Source: Pedinophyceae sp. YPF-701 (taxonomy: Eukaryota; Chlorophyta; Pedinophyceae). From it: 64,000 nt of DNA. The stretch is from contig CAJZHL010000032.1 of the NCBI GenBank assembly GCA_916048055.1, positions 930,001 through 994,000 of the forward strand. Reading direction: 5' to 3'. The first letter of the stretch is position 1. Each line of letters starts with the position of its first letter. Shown piece after piece: positions 41,131 to 52,603 of this stretch. The position numbers were made by a program, and so were the translations under genes. The notes below the pieces were generated by a model. It searched no databases and was not told where the DNA came from. It saw only the letters and a program-made list of their open reading frames with translations.

Positions 41131-44100
41131 ATGATCCTCGATCCGACGAGCTTGAACCTCCGCCTGGCCGGCCTCGGGGCAGCCTCTGGCGATGCCACTC
41201 CGACCTTCCTGGTGCACCACCCGCGCGACCCGGTGGTCTTTGCGGGCCTCCAGGGCGCGGTCCTGCGCTTCGACTCGCTGTCCGGGGCGCTGCTGAGCAA
41301 GAACTCCATCGCGGGGCTCCCCACGGGGGCGTGTTTCACACCGTGGTCGACTCGCGGGCCCTCCCCGCACCCCATGCTCGTGATCGGTGCGTCCCTCCCG
41401 CTCCCCGAGCAGCTCCTGTGCTTCGGCACCTCGGATCAGAGAGAACCGTGCGTGCCGGTCCCACCGCTAGGGAGACCAGCGTTGTCCTCTGCCTTGTTCC
41501 ATGATGCTCCCGCGCCCTGCGTGCGGCGCCGTCGGTTTCCCGCGCGCGACGCCTCGCGACCGCCATGGAACCGATCCGTAGAAGCCCCTCGCGACCCCGC
41601 CGCGAGCCGCGGGCCCCGCGCAACGCCACACTCGCGGCCAACGCACGTCCCGTGTTCCCGCAGCTCTCGCGGACTGGTCGCTGCTTCTCCTGGACCCAGA
41701 GGCCGGCCGCGTGGAGAAGATCCAAGGCCCGGACCAGCGCGCGGAGAAGAAGCCGCTGCTGCGCCCGCTGCTCTCCGGAAACCCAGCCTACCCAATAGTG
41801 CTCCTGTCCCTGCAATGCCACACCAGCGTGTACATGCAGCGGCTCTACCTGCCCCCGCGCACGGACGGGAAGGAAGTCAAGCCCAACTCCCGCAGAGCGC
41901 GCGCGGCGATGCAGCTCCAGCGACTCCCGGTGTGCCCACACACAGACTCACCGCCCCTTCGCATCTCCGCCGCAACGACACGCGCGCCGGGCGGCCCTGA
42001 GCTGCGGGCCGCCCCGCCTGCACCGCACCTGCGAGGCCGCGGGGGTCGAGCCATGGCTGCTGACTTTGGTTGATGTATGTGTGTTGCCAATTCCCACGTG
42101 GCGCGCAGAAGATCGACGCTGGCCCGATCCTCGGCCTCGAGTTCAACCCGAACAGTCCGCGCGAGTTCCTCGTCGCGTGCCTCGACGGCAGCGTCCGCGC
42201 GTACGAGCTCAGCGTGAACGTAGGCGCGGGCGGGCCGATGGCCGCGGGGGGCGGGATCCGGAAGCAGCGCGCGCTGTTCACGCTGTCGCCGCCCTCGACG
42301 CTCTCCGGCAAGCAGATGAGCGCGCTCCAGGCCCAGGAAGGCGGCCTCGCCGCGGCGCGGCGCGCCCTGGCCATCAGCGGCCCCGTCGGCCAGACGGGCG
42401 CCCGCCTCGTCGCGTTCCTGCACCCGACGGGCTCGACGCTCGCGTGGCAGCTGCCCGCGCTGGCCCCGGGCCCGGACGCGCCGCCGGTGCAGCCGTGCGC
42501 GGAGTACCACGCGGCGGGGCGCGTGCACTTGTGCGGCGTCGGGTTTCTGCACACCGCGGGGACGACGATCCTTGCGAGCGTGTTCCAGGCGGCGCTGCTG
42601 GACCGCGCGTGGGCGGTGATGTGGGAGCTCCAGGACGACGGCGGGGGGGGCATTCCTGTGTCCCCCGCGCGGTTTGGCGTCGAGGTGGGGGTGTCGGCGC
42701 CCGCTGTGCCGCTGCACGCGAGCTGCGCGGCGGGGCCGCGCGGGCTGATGGTGCTCTCGACCGCGGCGCGTCTGCGGGGGCCGGGCGAGGGCGAGGCGGG
42801 GCGGGACGGCAACGACGCGTCGCTTACTCTCGCGCTGTGTGCGCGGGTGCCGCAGGAGCTCGCTGCGGGGTCCCTGGCGGCGCTCGTGGGCGAGGCCGCC
42901 TCCCCTGTGTCCGCGTGGGTCTCTGGGGAGCGCGTCGACGTCGCAGGCGGGGGGGTGTTCGTGTCAGGGCTGGGGGTGTGTGCCTACGACGCCACCAAGG
43001 CCTCCGCCGGCGCGCACGCGCAGCAGTGGGCGGTCCTCATGAATCTGTCGCCGTCCGACAGCCAGGGCCGCTTCTGCGCGCCGTCCAGCGTGACTCTCAG
43101 CCGCGACGCTGCGCTGGCAGCCGTGGTGGTCCGCGCTACGCTGGGCGACGCACGGCGCCCTGGCGAGGTGGTCCTGCTGCAGATGACCCGTGAGGAGGTG
43201 AGAGGCGGACGACCGCGACGCGGTCCGTTCGTTCCAGGCAGATCTGTCCTCGGCCTTTCACCCATGATGCACCGGCCCAGCGACACTCTCCGTTTCCCAA
43301 CTGCCGTGCAGCCGCAACCCGCCGCATACGTCGACGGCATCGCCGCGGCCTTCGTCGGACCAGGCCACGCCCGCCTCGCCGTGCTCTCCGGCAACCTCGC
43401 CACCGTGAGCCTCCACGAGGTCACCCGGGGGGGGGAGGTCCCAGGCACCCCCCTCTCCAAAACATCCCCGGGGGACTCCCCCATCCTGCAGCTCCTGCAG
43501 CCCGACCTCTGGGCCGGGCCCAGCGACGCCTGCCGCGTCATGTGGGTCAACAGCGCCCCGGCCCTGTGCCTCTCCGGCCCGTTGCCGGAGTCCGCCGACG
43601 ACGCTGGCAGCGCCGGCGACCGCCTCAAGCCCGAGGCGCAGCTGCCGCTGCTCCCGGGCGAGCGCGTCGCGCAGGTGTTGTGGCAGGACATCAACCCCGC
43701 GGGCGACGCGCACGCCGCGCCGGTCTGGGCCGCCGCGGTGGTGACGTCGCGACGAGTCATGATGGTGAGCTCCACTCTGACGGTGCTGGCGTCGGCGAAC
43801 TCCCCGGCGGAGTGCTGCGGCGCGCCGCTGCCCATCACGTCCGCGGCGTGGGCGGGGCCCGCGCTGCTCGCCGTCACCGCGTCCGGGCTCGTGCTGCAGC
43901 TCACGTGGACGTCGCAGCTGCTGCCGGTGTGTTCCGTGCCCGTCGACGCCGCAACGACGCAGGTCGCGATCGCGGGGACGGCCCCGGACCGCGTGCTCAT
44001 CGCGCGACGCAGCGCCGGCAGCCCCGCGAGCGTCTCGGCGCGCGCAGTCAACCTCGCCCAGGCCGTCGCCGTCGGTACATGTACGATGCACGTCGCGGGC

Positions 44101-46163
44101 GTGCTGCCTGGCGGCGTGCCCGCCGTGCGCAGCATCCTGCGGCGCGTGGCGGCCGCGTGGGATCTCGGCGCGGACGCGTCGCCCGCGCTCCTCGCAGCCT
44201 TGGCCTCGGCAAGCTGCGGCGACTTGGCGCACCTCGTCGCGCAGTCTGCCGACGGCATCGGGGAGGACGAGCGGCTCGGGGCGGCGGTGATGGCGCAGGA
44301 CTGGAGCAGCGCGGCGGCGCAGCTGCTGCCGGGTCTTTCGGCGGCGCCGCGGCGCGGGGGCGGCGCGCTGGCGGCTGCGTGGTCGCAGCGTCGCCTGGTG
44401 GACGTGGCGCGAGGCTGCGCGGCAACGGGGCGGCTGCGCGCGGCGATGACGTGTCTGTCGCGCGCCGGGATGCACGGCGGCGCCGCGGCGATCGCCGCGG
44501 CGTGCCGGAGCGCGGGCGCAGCGCGCCAAGTGGCCAACAGCATGGTCGCGTCCGGGGCGGTGCCGTCCGACGACGCGGACCGCATGGGCGCGTCGCTCGT
44601 CGCAGCCATGACGCTGCTGCACGGCAGCGTCCCCGGCGCGGACGGCGACGGCGGCGTGCAGGTACAAGACATGCGTCAGACGATCAAGTATGCTGGGGAC
44701 GACGGGGCGGGGGGGGAGTGGCGGCTGGCGGGGCCGGGCGCGGCGCCCGTGGCGTACACGCGCGCCGGGTGGCGCGGGCAGCGGGAAGTGACGCTCCCGG
44801 CGGTCGACGTGACGGACCTGGGGGCCAGCCTGGGCATGCAGCCGGCGGGCGCGGGCGGGAAGGCGGGGGCCGCGGGGGCGCTGCTTGGGTCTGGTCTGGG
44901 GACGCTGTTCGGGTGCGTTGCGTCCCGATCTCGTGCGGCGATCTTGCGTGCGTGCGCGTGGGGCAGGCAGATGATGCGTGGGCGCGTAGCAACTGCGTGC
45001 GTGCGTGCGTGCTTTCGTCGATGTGCAGGCTGCATGGCGAGGAGGAGGAGGAGGAAGAGGAGGAGGACGAGGAGGAGCAGGAGGGCGCGGAGGGGCAGGC
45101 GGGGGAGGGAGAGGGGGGGTCTCAACAGCCGGGGGGGACTCCGGGGGACGGGGCGCAGGCGAGCGGTCTCACGGAGGCGCAGCGGCGGGCCCGCGCGAAC
45201 TTCGGGTACGCCGACATCATGGCGTCGGACTCGGACAGCAGCGACGAGGACGACGGCGGCGCGGGGCTGGCCAGCGCGGGCGGCGCCGGGCAGGTCCCCA
45301 CCCCGCGCGGCAAGCTGATGGTCAAGATCAAGACGCTCGAGGAGATGCAGGCCGAGAAGGGCTCCGCCGGCAGGGCCGACGCCACCGACCGCCTGCGGTC
45401 CATGGTTCAGGGTCTCTCTTTGAATGCCCCTGCACGGCCACCCCCGAAGCCCGCCGTCGCGTCCTTCGCCGCGCCCGTCGCCGCGAAGCAGCAGGCAGGC
45501 GACGACAGGGCGGACAGCGACCTCGGGGACCTGCTGGACGACGTGGCAGGCCCGGCGGACGCGCCCCCTGACAGAACAGCGCAGCCGCCGCTGGAGCCCG
45601 AGGACCCGCGGTCCGCGGCGGAGCTGCTCCGCCAGGGCGTGAGCGAGATGGAGGAGGGCGCGTGGGACACTGCGGGCCGGTCTCTGCGGCTGGCGATGTC
45701 GGCAGCGATGCGGGAGGGCTCTGCGGCGCTCGCCACTGCGTGCGCGTCGTACCTCGCCGCGGTCCTGCTCCTTGAGCGCGCTGCGCGCGAGGCACAGAGC
45801 GGCGCGGGCGCGGGCGCCGGCGGAGCGTCGCGCGCTGGCGAGGCGCGACTGAAGCAGCATGCAGCGTTGTTGAAAGGGACGAAGGCGGACCACCGCGCGC
45901 AGCTGATGCTCGACGCGGCGGAGGTGTCGCTGGTGACCGGCGACGGGCGGTGGGCGGCGAAGGCGCTCGGGCTGCTGGCGAACGCGCCGCGCGGTGTGCC
46001 GGCGGACGTGGTGTCGCGCGCGCAGAAGTTGCAGCCGCGGTGCGGGGCGGCGGGGAGCGCGGCGCTGTGTACGGACGGGGAGCTGGCGCGGTTCTGCGCG
46101 GCCGTGGCGGGCGCGCGCGGGCCCGACGAGGTGGCGGCGATCGTGCGCAAGGTCGAGAGCTGA
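41131..46163 (+). CDS. TWD40-1: TSET/TPLATE complex subunit TWD40-1 (TTRAY-type)
   Basis: Exons 41131-41386, 41664-41929, 42109-44912, 45029-46163 (1,486 aa), phases 1, 0 and 2 matching. The N-terminal propeller begins TFLVHHPRDPVVFAGLQGAVLRFDSLSG, as in Arabidopsis TWD40-1. Further matches are GLEFNPNSPREFLVACLDGSVRAYEL, GIAAAFVGPGHARLAVL, VVTSRRVMMVSSTLTVLAS and SAAWAGPALLAVT. A helical solenoid follows (ASCGDLAHLVAQSADG onward). An acidic Glu run precedes SDSDSSDEDDGG and RGKLMVKIKTLEEM, a linker also present in the plant protein. A C-terminal helical segment closes the protein. TSET is an ancient adaptor-like coat complex acting in clathrin-mediated endocytosis at the plasma membrane. The plant protein ends in a zinc-binding Cys cluster; here the C-terminus stops without it. 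Confidence 0.8.
45040..45090 (+). repeat. GAG/GAGGAC triplet tract encoding poly-Glu in TWD40-1
   Basis: Tandem GAG, GAA and GAC codons at the start of the last exon encode a Glu-rich run in the disordered linker. Confidence 0.6.
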
Positions 46164-46649
46164 CACAAGGGGGGGTTGTGTCTGGGGGGGGGTAGTTGTT
46201 GTGATGGTGGACTACGCGTTCGTGCGTAACAGTGGGGTTGCGTTCGCGCGGCGCGCGCGGGCATGACAGGTGCTGTAGCAGGCAGAGGCAGGGCGTAGCA
46301 GAGGTCACGCGTGCAGCGACCCGTCGGAAGCATCCAGCGAAGCAGACGTGCCTGCTGGGCGCGAAGACGCGGCCGAGAGGGAGCGGCCGAGAGCGGCGAC
46401 AGCGGTGGCGCGTCTAGGTGCCTGGGCGCGCATGTCGGGTGCCGCACGAGCGAGCAACTTCAGCAACGCAAACGGGCTTGCTGAGGGCGAGACGGCGCGT
46501 GCGCAGTGAATTCGCAACTTTCCTCAGTCGAAGTGACCTCCCGTTTGACACATCTCGTTGTTCGTTACAACTCACGACACTGGAGGCGGTCCGGGCCGTC
46601 CAGCAAGTGTGCTACGACGCAGAGCTACCGAGTCTATCTCCGCCTCCCA
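46164..46649. other. Convergent intergenic spacer, 486 nt
   Basis: Between the stops of TWD40-1 (plus) and the phosphate transporter (minus). G/T-rich just after the TWD40-1 stop; no other motif was recognised. Confidence 0.45.
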
Positions 46650-49461
46650 TCACAGGCCCGCGGCAGTGCAGAACGCCGCGTTGCTGTCCGTGTCGAACAC
46701 GGTGTGCTCGGCCGCCACCGTGCCGTACGTGGACTCGCCCATCTTCGCGCTCGCGTAGCGCGCCGTGATGGCCTCGTCCAGGTTGTTGATGCGGCACAGC
46801 AGGCGCGCGGGGTCGTCGGGCGACAGGCGCTGCGTCTGCTTCGAGGGGATGTAGAGGTTGCCGAGGCGCACAATCTCGACGGCCTGGTCGTAGATCGACT
46901 GGCACGCGGCGTTGGTGAACGACCACGTCGTGTTGCCGTCGGCGTCCTGCGTCGAGGTGGCGCCGCAGTTGTTCGCGTCCGTGGTCGTCACCAGCGTCTC
47001 CGCGCGCGTGCCAAAGTCGATGGCGTACGACGAGATGTAGTTGCGGTAGTGGTTGACGTCGCGCACGCCGTAGATCGACGGCGCGAACGCGCCCTGCGCG
47101 AAGAAGAGCGACGTGGTGAAGCCGGCGACGATCAGCGTGATGACCCAGCCGAAGATAATCTTGGGGAGAATCATCCAGTTGACGCCCTTGACGCCCTCGA
47201 GGAGGCCCACGCCGATCGTCGCGCCGACCTGGCAGTGCGTGGTCGACAGCGGGATGCCGTAGCGCGACCCGAGCGCGACGATGAAGGCCGACCCGAGCTC
47301 GATCGCGAACCCGCGCGAGGGCGTGATCTTGGTCATCTTCACGCCGATGGCGCGGATGATGATGTAGCCGTACGTCGAGAGGCCGAGCACGATGCCGATG
47401 CCGCCGAGCGCCAGGATCCAGTACATGTCGTCCTCGATCGCGCCAGTCTTCGACTCGAGCCGCTCAATCTTGTAGACCAGGTAGATGCCCGCGAAGGGCC
47501 CGATGGAGTTCGCCACGTCGTTGGCGCCGTGCGCGAACGAGTCGCAGATCGCGGTGAACACCTGGAGGTACTTGAACGACTCCTCCGTCTTGTGGTCGTA
47601 CTGCACGGTGAACTCGTGCACGGCGTTCACGTCCTCCTGCTCCTCGATGACGCCGTGGACGTCCTCGTTGAGCCCGCGCGAGAGCGACTTGAAGAACGAC
47701 TCCTTCTTCGACAGCGGCGCCGCCTCCGGCTCCTCCGTCTTGGGCTCCTTCTCCTTGGCGATGCGCGCGGCTTCTGCCTCCTCCTTGCGCTGCAGGTCGC
47801 GCTCGACGATCTTCTTGAGGTAGAACTTGGCGAGGATGACCGCGAAGATGAAGGCGCCGACGGCGACGACGACGGAGATCCACGCCGCGGTGTCCGTCGT
47901 CATGTTCTTGATGGCCTTGATCGACTTGGCGCCCTTGTTGATGATGAAGAAGGCGTTCACGAACACGCCGACGAACACCATGACCGGGAACGCCCAGAAC
48001 GAGCGCTCGTAGCTGTTCTCGTGCTTGAGCACGAAGAAGCGCGCGAGCCAGAAGAAGACCGCCGCCACGCCGCCCGAGCACACGGGCGAGAAGGCCCACG
48101 AGAAGACGATCGCGCCGACGCCCTTGAAGTACGGGAACTCGTCCGCGGACGCAGCCCACACCACCGAGTCGCCGCCGCGCGCCGTGAGCGCGAAGCCGAC
48201 CACGCCGCCGACGGCCGAGTGCGTCGTCGACACCGGGAGCTCAAAGTAGGTCGCGAGGAGGAGCCACAGGCCCGTCGCGGCGATCACGCACAGCATGCCG
48301 TACATGTACAGCTCGGGGATGTCATAGAAGTCCTGCGGACCGCGAAAGGGGGCAGGGGGGGTCTTGCAACAGGGTGGTGTTGCAACATCGTGTCGTGGCG
48401 GAGGGGCGCCGCGTGGCCGGGGCCGCGAGCGGCCGTGCGCGGGCGGCGTCCGCGCGCTCACCTCGATCTTGGCGATCGACTTGCGGACGGTGCCGGTGAC
48501 GTGCGAGCCGAGGAGGAAAGCACCCAGGAACTCGAAGACGGCGGCGATGAGGACGGCCTGCTTGATGGTCAGGGCCTTGGAGCCGACGGACGACCCGAAG
48601 GAGTTGGCGACATCGTTCTGTTGGGGGGCGGGGGCGGGGGGCGGGGCGCGGTGAGGCCGGGTGCGCAGAGTGGTGGGTCGTGAGAAGAGGGTGGCGGGGT
48701 GCGGGGTCGTAGAGGGAGAGAGCGGGCGATCGAGCGGGGCGCAGGCATGTAGGAAGTGAGGTCGGCCGTGCGGGCCGTTGGAATCCAGTGCTCACCGCGC
48801 CGATGCCGTAGGCTGCGGGGGGCAAGTGGGATGGAGGGGAAGGTCAGCGGCGGCTACATGGGCGCCATGTTCGCCGGATGATCGTCGGAATGGGGCGTTC
48901 GTATCGCGAGTGATCGAGGTGCGTGCTCGGATCGCGGAGATGCCCTCGGTTCGAGCGCGCGCGGGGACAACCGGTAGCGGGAGGCGAGGCAGGAATCCAC
49001 GCGACTGGGTGGACGATTGCGACCGTGCTGCCGCGCAATCGTAGATTGGCAGCTGTCGGTCAGCAATGGTAGCGCGGCCAACCCGCGCGGCGTCGCATAC
49101 AAGCGGGCTCGAGCAAGCAAAGTGGTCGATGTCTGGTGCGCGCGGGGGAGCCGATAGATGGGCCGCAGGGGCGCTCACCCGTGAAGACGGCGAGGAAGGA
49201 GCCGACAACGACGATCCAGCGGTACCTGCGCGGCGTGGTTCGGGCGGGAGCGGGTGAAAAGGGGCGGCTGTGCGACGCAACGTCGACGGCGCAAGCAGCA
49301 GCGCCGCATCTCCGGGGATCGTCGCACGCGATCGAATGCGCAAGTGTGGCAAGAGCGACGCGCGACGGATGCGCCGGCGAGCGTGCGCAGCGCTGGACGG
49401 CGACGGCGCAGGCGGTGGACAGCTCAGTAATGTCTGCGCTGCGGACTCACTCGTCCCACAT
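46650..49461 (-). CDS. PTB: Na+(H+)/phosphate symporter, PiT family (PHO89/PTB type)
   Basis: Exons 49451-49461, 49179-49225, 48796-48812, 48462-48617, 46650-48332 (637 aa). All four junction phases match despite exons of 11, 47 and 17 nt. The fused start reads MWDE|YRWIVVVGSFLAVFTA|YGIGA|NDVANSFGSS, exactly as in algal and fungal PHO89-type transporters. Both PiT signature repeats are present: GANDVANSFGSSVGS near residue 25 and GANDVANSIGPFAGI after a long charged cytosolic loop (about residues 260-330). LPVSTTHSAVGG and IPLSTTHCQVGATIG are the paired inverted-repeat helices. About ten to twelve membrane spans are visible. A hydrophilic C-terminal extension of about 130 residues with Asn-x-Thr sites follows the last clear span. 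It should import phosphate at the plasma membrane. Phosphate-starvation control is likely but not visible in the sequence. Confidence 0.9.
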
Positions 49462-50347
49462 CTTGACGCGTTTCCCGGACCGGACGCTCCTCAGGTGAAG
49501 TGAGTGACCGCACGGCCGCGCGCCTCCGCCCTATGGCTTCCCCAGCGCGCCGGCTCCCGACAACCCCCCTGAGTCGACACGGCACCTGGCGGAATCTGAC
49601 TTCCAGGAAGGCGTTTTCCAGCAGGAAGTCTTTCGAGCGGTTCCTCGAATGCCCGAGGATCGACATCGCGCATCGGAAAACACGAAATTCCGCACTTCCA
49701 CGGCGGTTCGGCGGGTCGATCTCAGCGATCACGTCGCACGTCGCAGCGGGCCCGCTGCGCGCGACGGCGCCGTTCCGCGGCCGCAGGGCCCCCATCGTCC
49801 AGTTTCCATGCGCACCGCGGAGGCAGAGTGCGCGTCGAACGCTCTTAGGTCACCGAACGCTGTGCCTCCCAACTGCCTCTGCCCCACGTGACCTGTGTCG
49901 CCGTCTGCGAGCGGCGGCCGTGGGGCCCGCGCGTCGCCGCCCCGCGCCCCACGGCACACGTGCCCTGCGGCCGCAGGGTCGCGCTGCGGCGCCCGACCTC
50001 CCCGCGATAGGATGTTCCCCCCCCTCCATGCGGCGGCATATGCATAGCAGGCGCGCGCGTGCGGGCGCCGGAGGGGACCCGCGCGGTGCGCGAGCACGCA
50101 GCCAGGCGGACGCGTCGCCCGCGGCGCGCTATGGCTGCACGCGGAGCACGTGCGTGGCAGTGCAGGCCACTTGGGAGGGGGCGTCCCGGCCCGCGAGCGG
50201 CTCTCGAGTCAACGTCACAGCCTCGGCAGCGCGCGCGCGCGCGCGGCGTGCAGGCCGCGCGCGTCCGCCTCCGCACGGCGCCCCCGGCTCGGCGCCAGGA
50301 GCGCGCCCTCGTCGCCACGCAAGCAGCGCGTGGCGCCGCGCGGCCGG
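49462..50347. other. Intergenic, 886 nt
   Basis: Upstream of the phosphate transporter and downstream of RNR R2, both minus. The 49505-49700 part is somewhat less GC-rich, as expected of a promoter. No coding frame or regulatory motif could be supported. Confidence 0.45.
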
Positions 50348-52129
50348 TCAAAAGTCGGCGTCCGTCGTGAACACGTACTGGTGCGACGAGTGCTCCGCGC
50401 TGGCGTCCCCGCCGTCCGCGCCCCCCTGCTGCCGGCGAATCAGCGCCGCCATGACTCCCGCGCGCTGGTACTCCCCCACGCGCCGCTCGAAGAAGTTCGC
50501 CTTGCCCTGGAGCGAGATCATCTCCATCCAGTCGAACGGGTTCGCCACGCCGAACGTCTTCTCGTACCCGAGCGCGACCAGGAGTCGGTCGGCAACGAAC
50601 TGGATGTACTGGCCCATGAGGTCGGCGTTCATCCCGACGAGCGACACGGGGAGCGCCTCGCAGCAGAACTCGCGCTCGAGCTCGACGGCCTCGCGCACGA
50701 TCCGCGTGACGGTGGCCTGCGGGAGCGGCGCCCTGAGGTGCGAGTAGAGGAGGCATGCGAAGTCGGTGTGGAGGCCCTCGTCGCGCGAGATGAGCTCGTT
50801 CGAGAAGGTGAGGCCCGGCATGAGGAGGCGCTTCTTGAGCCAGAAGATCGCGCAGAACGACCCGGAGAAGAAGATGCCTGCGCGCGCGGCGGCGGGCGGG
50901 GCGGTGGCGGGGTGTGACGCGGGCGTGTGCGCGCGCGCGGGGGCGTGGGCGCCGGGCGGCGGCGGCGGCGGGCGGCGGGCGTGCACGCGGGCGCGGGGGC
51001 GCGCGGCGCGCACCTTCGACGCACGCGAACGCCACGAGACGCTCGGCGAAGGAGTGCGAGCAGTGAATCCACCGCACGGCCCAGTTGGCCTTGCGCCCGA
51101 CGGCGGGGATGGTGTGGACGGCGCGGAGGAGGTGCGTGCGGCGCGCGGGGTCCTTGATGTACGTGTCGAGGAGCAGCGAGTACATCTCGGAGTGGACGTT
51201 CTCGATGGCAATCTGAAAGCCGTAAAAGGCGCGGACCTCGGGGACCTGGACGTCCGACATGAAGCGCACGGCGAGGTTCTCGAGGACGATGCCGTCCGAG
51301 GCCGCGAAGAAGGCCAAGATCTGCGACACGAAGTCGCGTTCGTCCTCGTTGAGCTTGAGCTCCCAGTCCCGCATGTCCTGGCTCAGGTCGACCTCCTCGA
51401 CCGTCCAGAACGACGCGACCGCGCGCTTGTACATCTCCCACACGTCCGGGTAGCTGCGGGGAGGCGCGGGACGGCGTGGGGGGGACCCGGGGCCGTGAGC
51501 GGGGGCGTGGCGGGGGGCTACGCGGCCGTGGGGGCACGGTGCGGGCCGGGCGTGGCGGCGCGTTGGAGAAGAGTGCCGTGTGCGTCGCCGCGGCCGCGCT
51601 GGGCGCGCGTGGCGCGCGCGAGCGGCGCAGGGCGGGCACGGAACAGCGCTCTGTGTGCAGCCGGGCGTGGGCGGTCGGTGCGGACGGGCGCCGCGCCGCG
51701 CCTGCGAGCGCGCGGGGCGCGGGCGAGGGCGGCGCCCGCGCGCGCGCGCGGAGGGGGTCGCCAGCGGGCACAGCGCAGGGTGTTGCCGTCCACAGGTGCC
51801 ACGGGCGCGCACCTGATCGGGAACATGCAGAAACGGTCCTCGTTCTCCTGGAGCAGAGGCTCGTTGTCTGCCTCGACGTACTTGATCGTCCGTGGGTGCG
51901 AGCCCGGCACCGCAGCGCCGCGGTCGCGCTCGCTCCCGCTCGCGTCCCCATCGGTGGCCGGTGGCGACGGGCACAGCGGCGTCGTGACCCCCGACCGCCG
52001 CTGCTTGTGCTCATCCGCGTCCCCCTGCCCCGCCATCACCGCTAGCTCCTCCATGCCCCGCGTCGCGGCCTCCACCGCGACCCCAGCAGCCTCCGCGGCC
52101 CCGCCCCCCCACCGCGGCGCGCCGTGCAT
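50348..52129 (-). CDS. RNR2: Ribonucleotide reductase small subunit (class Ia R2)
   Basis: Exons 51813-52129, 51014-51453, 50348-50877 (428 aa). R2 holds the diiron-tyrosyl radical that starts reduction of ribonucleotides to deoxyribonucleotides with the R1 subunit. Landmarks are [34 protein letters not shown], the iron ligands in [20 protein letters not shown] and [10 protein letters not shown], and the radical Tyr in [12 protein letters not shown] (about residue 197). [23 protein letters not shown] follows, and the C-terminal tail FTTDADF docks into R1. Introns are phases 2 and 1. The N-terminal about 70 residues are disordered and variable in the family. The start is ambiguous between ATG 52129 and an in-frame internal Met ([10 protein letters not shown]). 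It is divergent from SufD. S-phase control is usual for the family; no E2F-type site was clearly identified. Confidence 0.93.
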
Positions 52130-52603
52130 GCCCACCTCGACCCTGCCGCGCGCACACGACTCCTCGCCTCTACCTCACGCGCCCACCCGGCCCGCACACG
52201 CCCAACGGAGCCCGAAGAGACCAGCCAGGGCCTCCAACGACCGGGACGGCTGGGAGCCAAGCGCGCGAGCCACGCGTGTGCCGGGGGTATAAGCCCGAGT
52301 CCTCCGCGCAGGGGTATGGTCCGGCGGTGTGCCGTCCCCGCGCGGCCTCGGCGCCCCAAGGGCCGCAGCCAGGCCGCCCCGTCGCTTTGGTTCCCCCTTG
52401 ACACACGCCCAGTGACTCCGAGTCCGCCCGCGCCGCGTCGCCAAGCGGTCCGCGGGCCGGCTAGCGCCCGTACTGGGCTCGTGGTATTCAAACTCGTCGG
52501 GCAGGCGGGTTGAGCGAGCGCCCCGACGCGTGCACTCGCGGCTGCGACACCAGCCACCTGCCGGATCACCTCGGCGAAGCCTCCTCGCAATTCCGGCGCA
52601 GTC
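52130..52603. promoter_or_regulatory. Divergent promoter region, RNR R2 / SufD
   Basis: 474 nt between the two start codons. A GTATAAG (52285-52291) on the plus strand is the only TATA-like site seen in any divergent spacer of this window. It would place SufD transcription start roughly 280 nt before its ATG. Confidence 0.4.

Noticed and set aside
43198-43242. Possible 44-nt intron in TWD40-1 (GAG|GTGAGA to GGCAG)
   Set aside because: Shorter than any other intron here and not a multiple of three; removing it would shift the frame, while the unspliced frame stays coding.
46506-48683. 725-codon plus-strand open frame
   Set aside because: Antisense to the PiT phosphate transporter; no independent motif.
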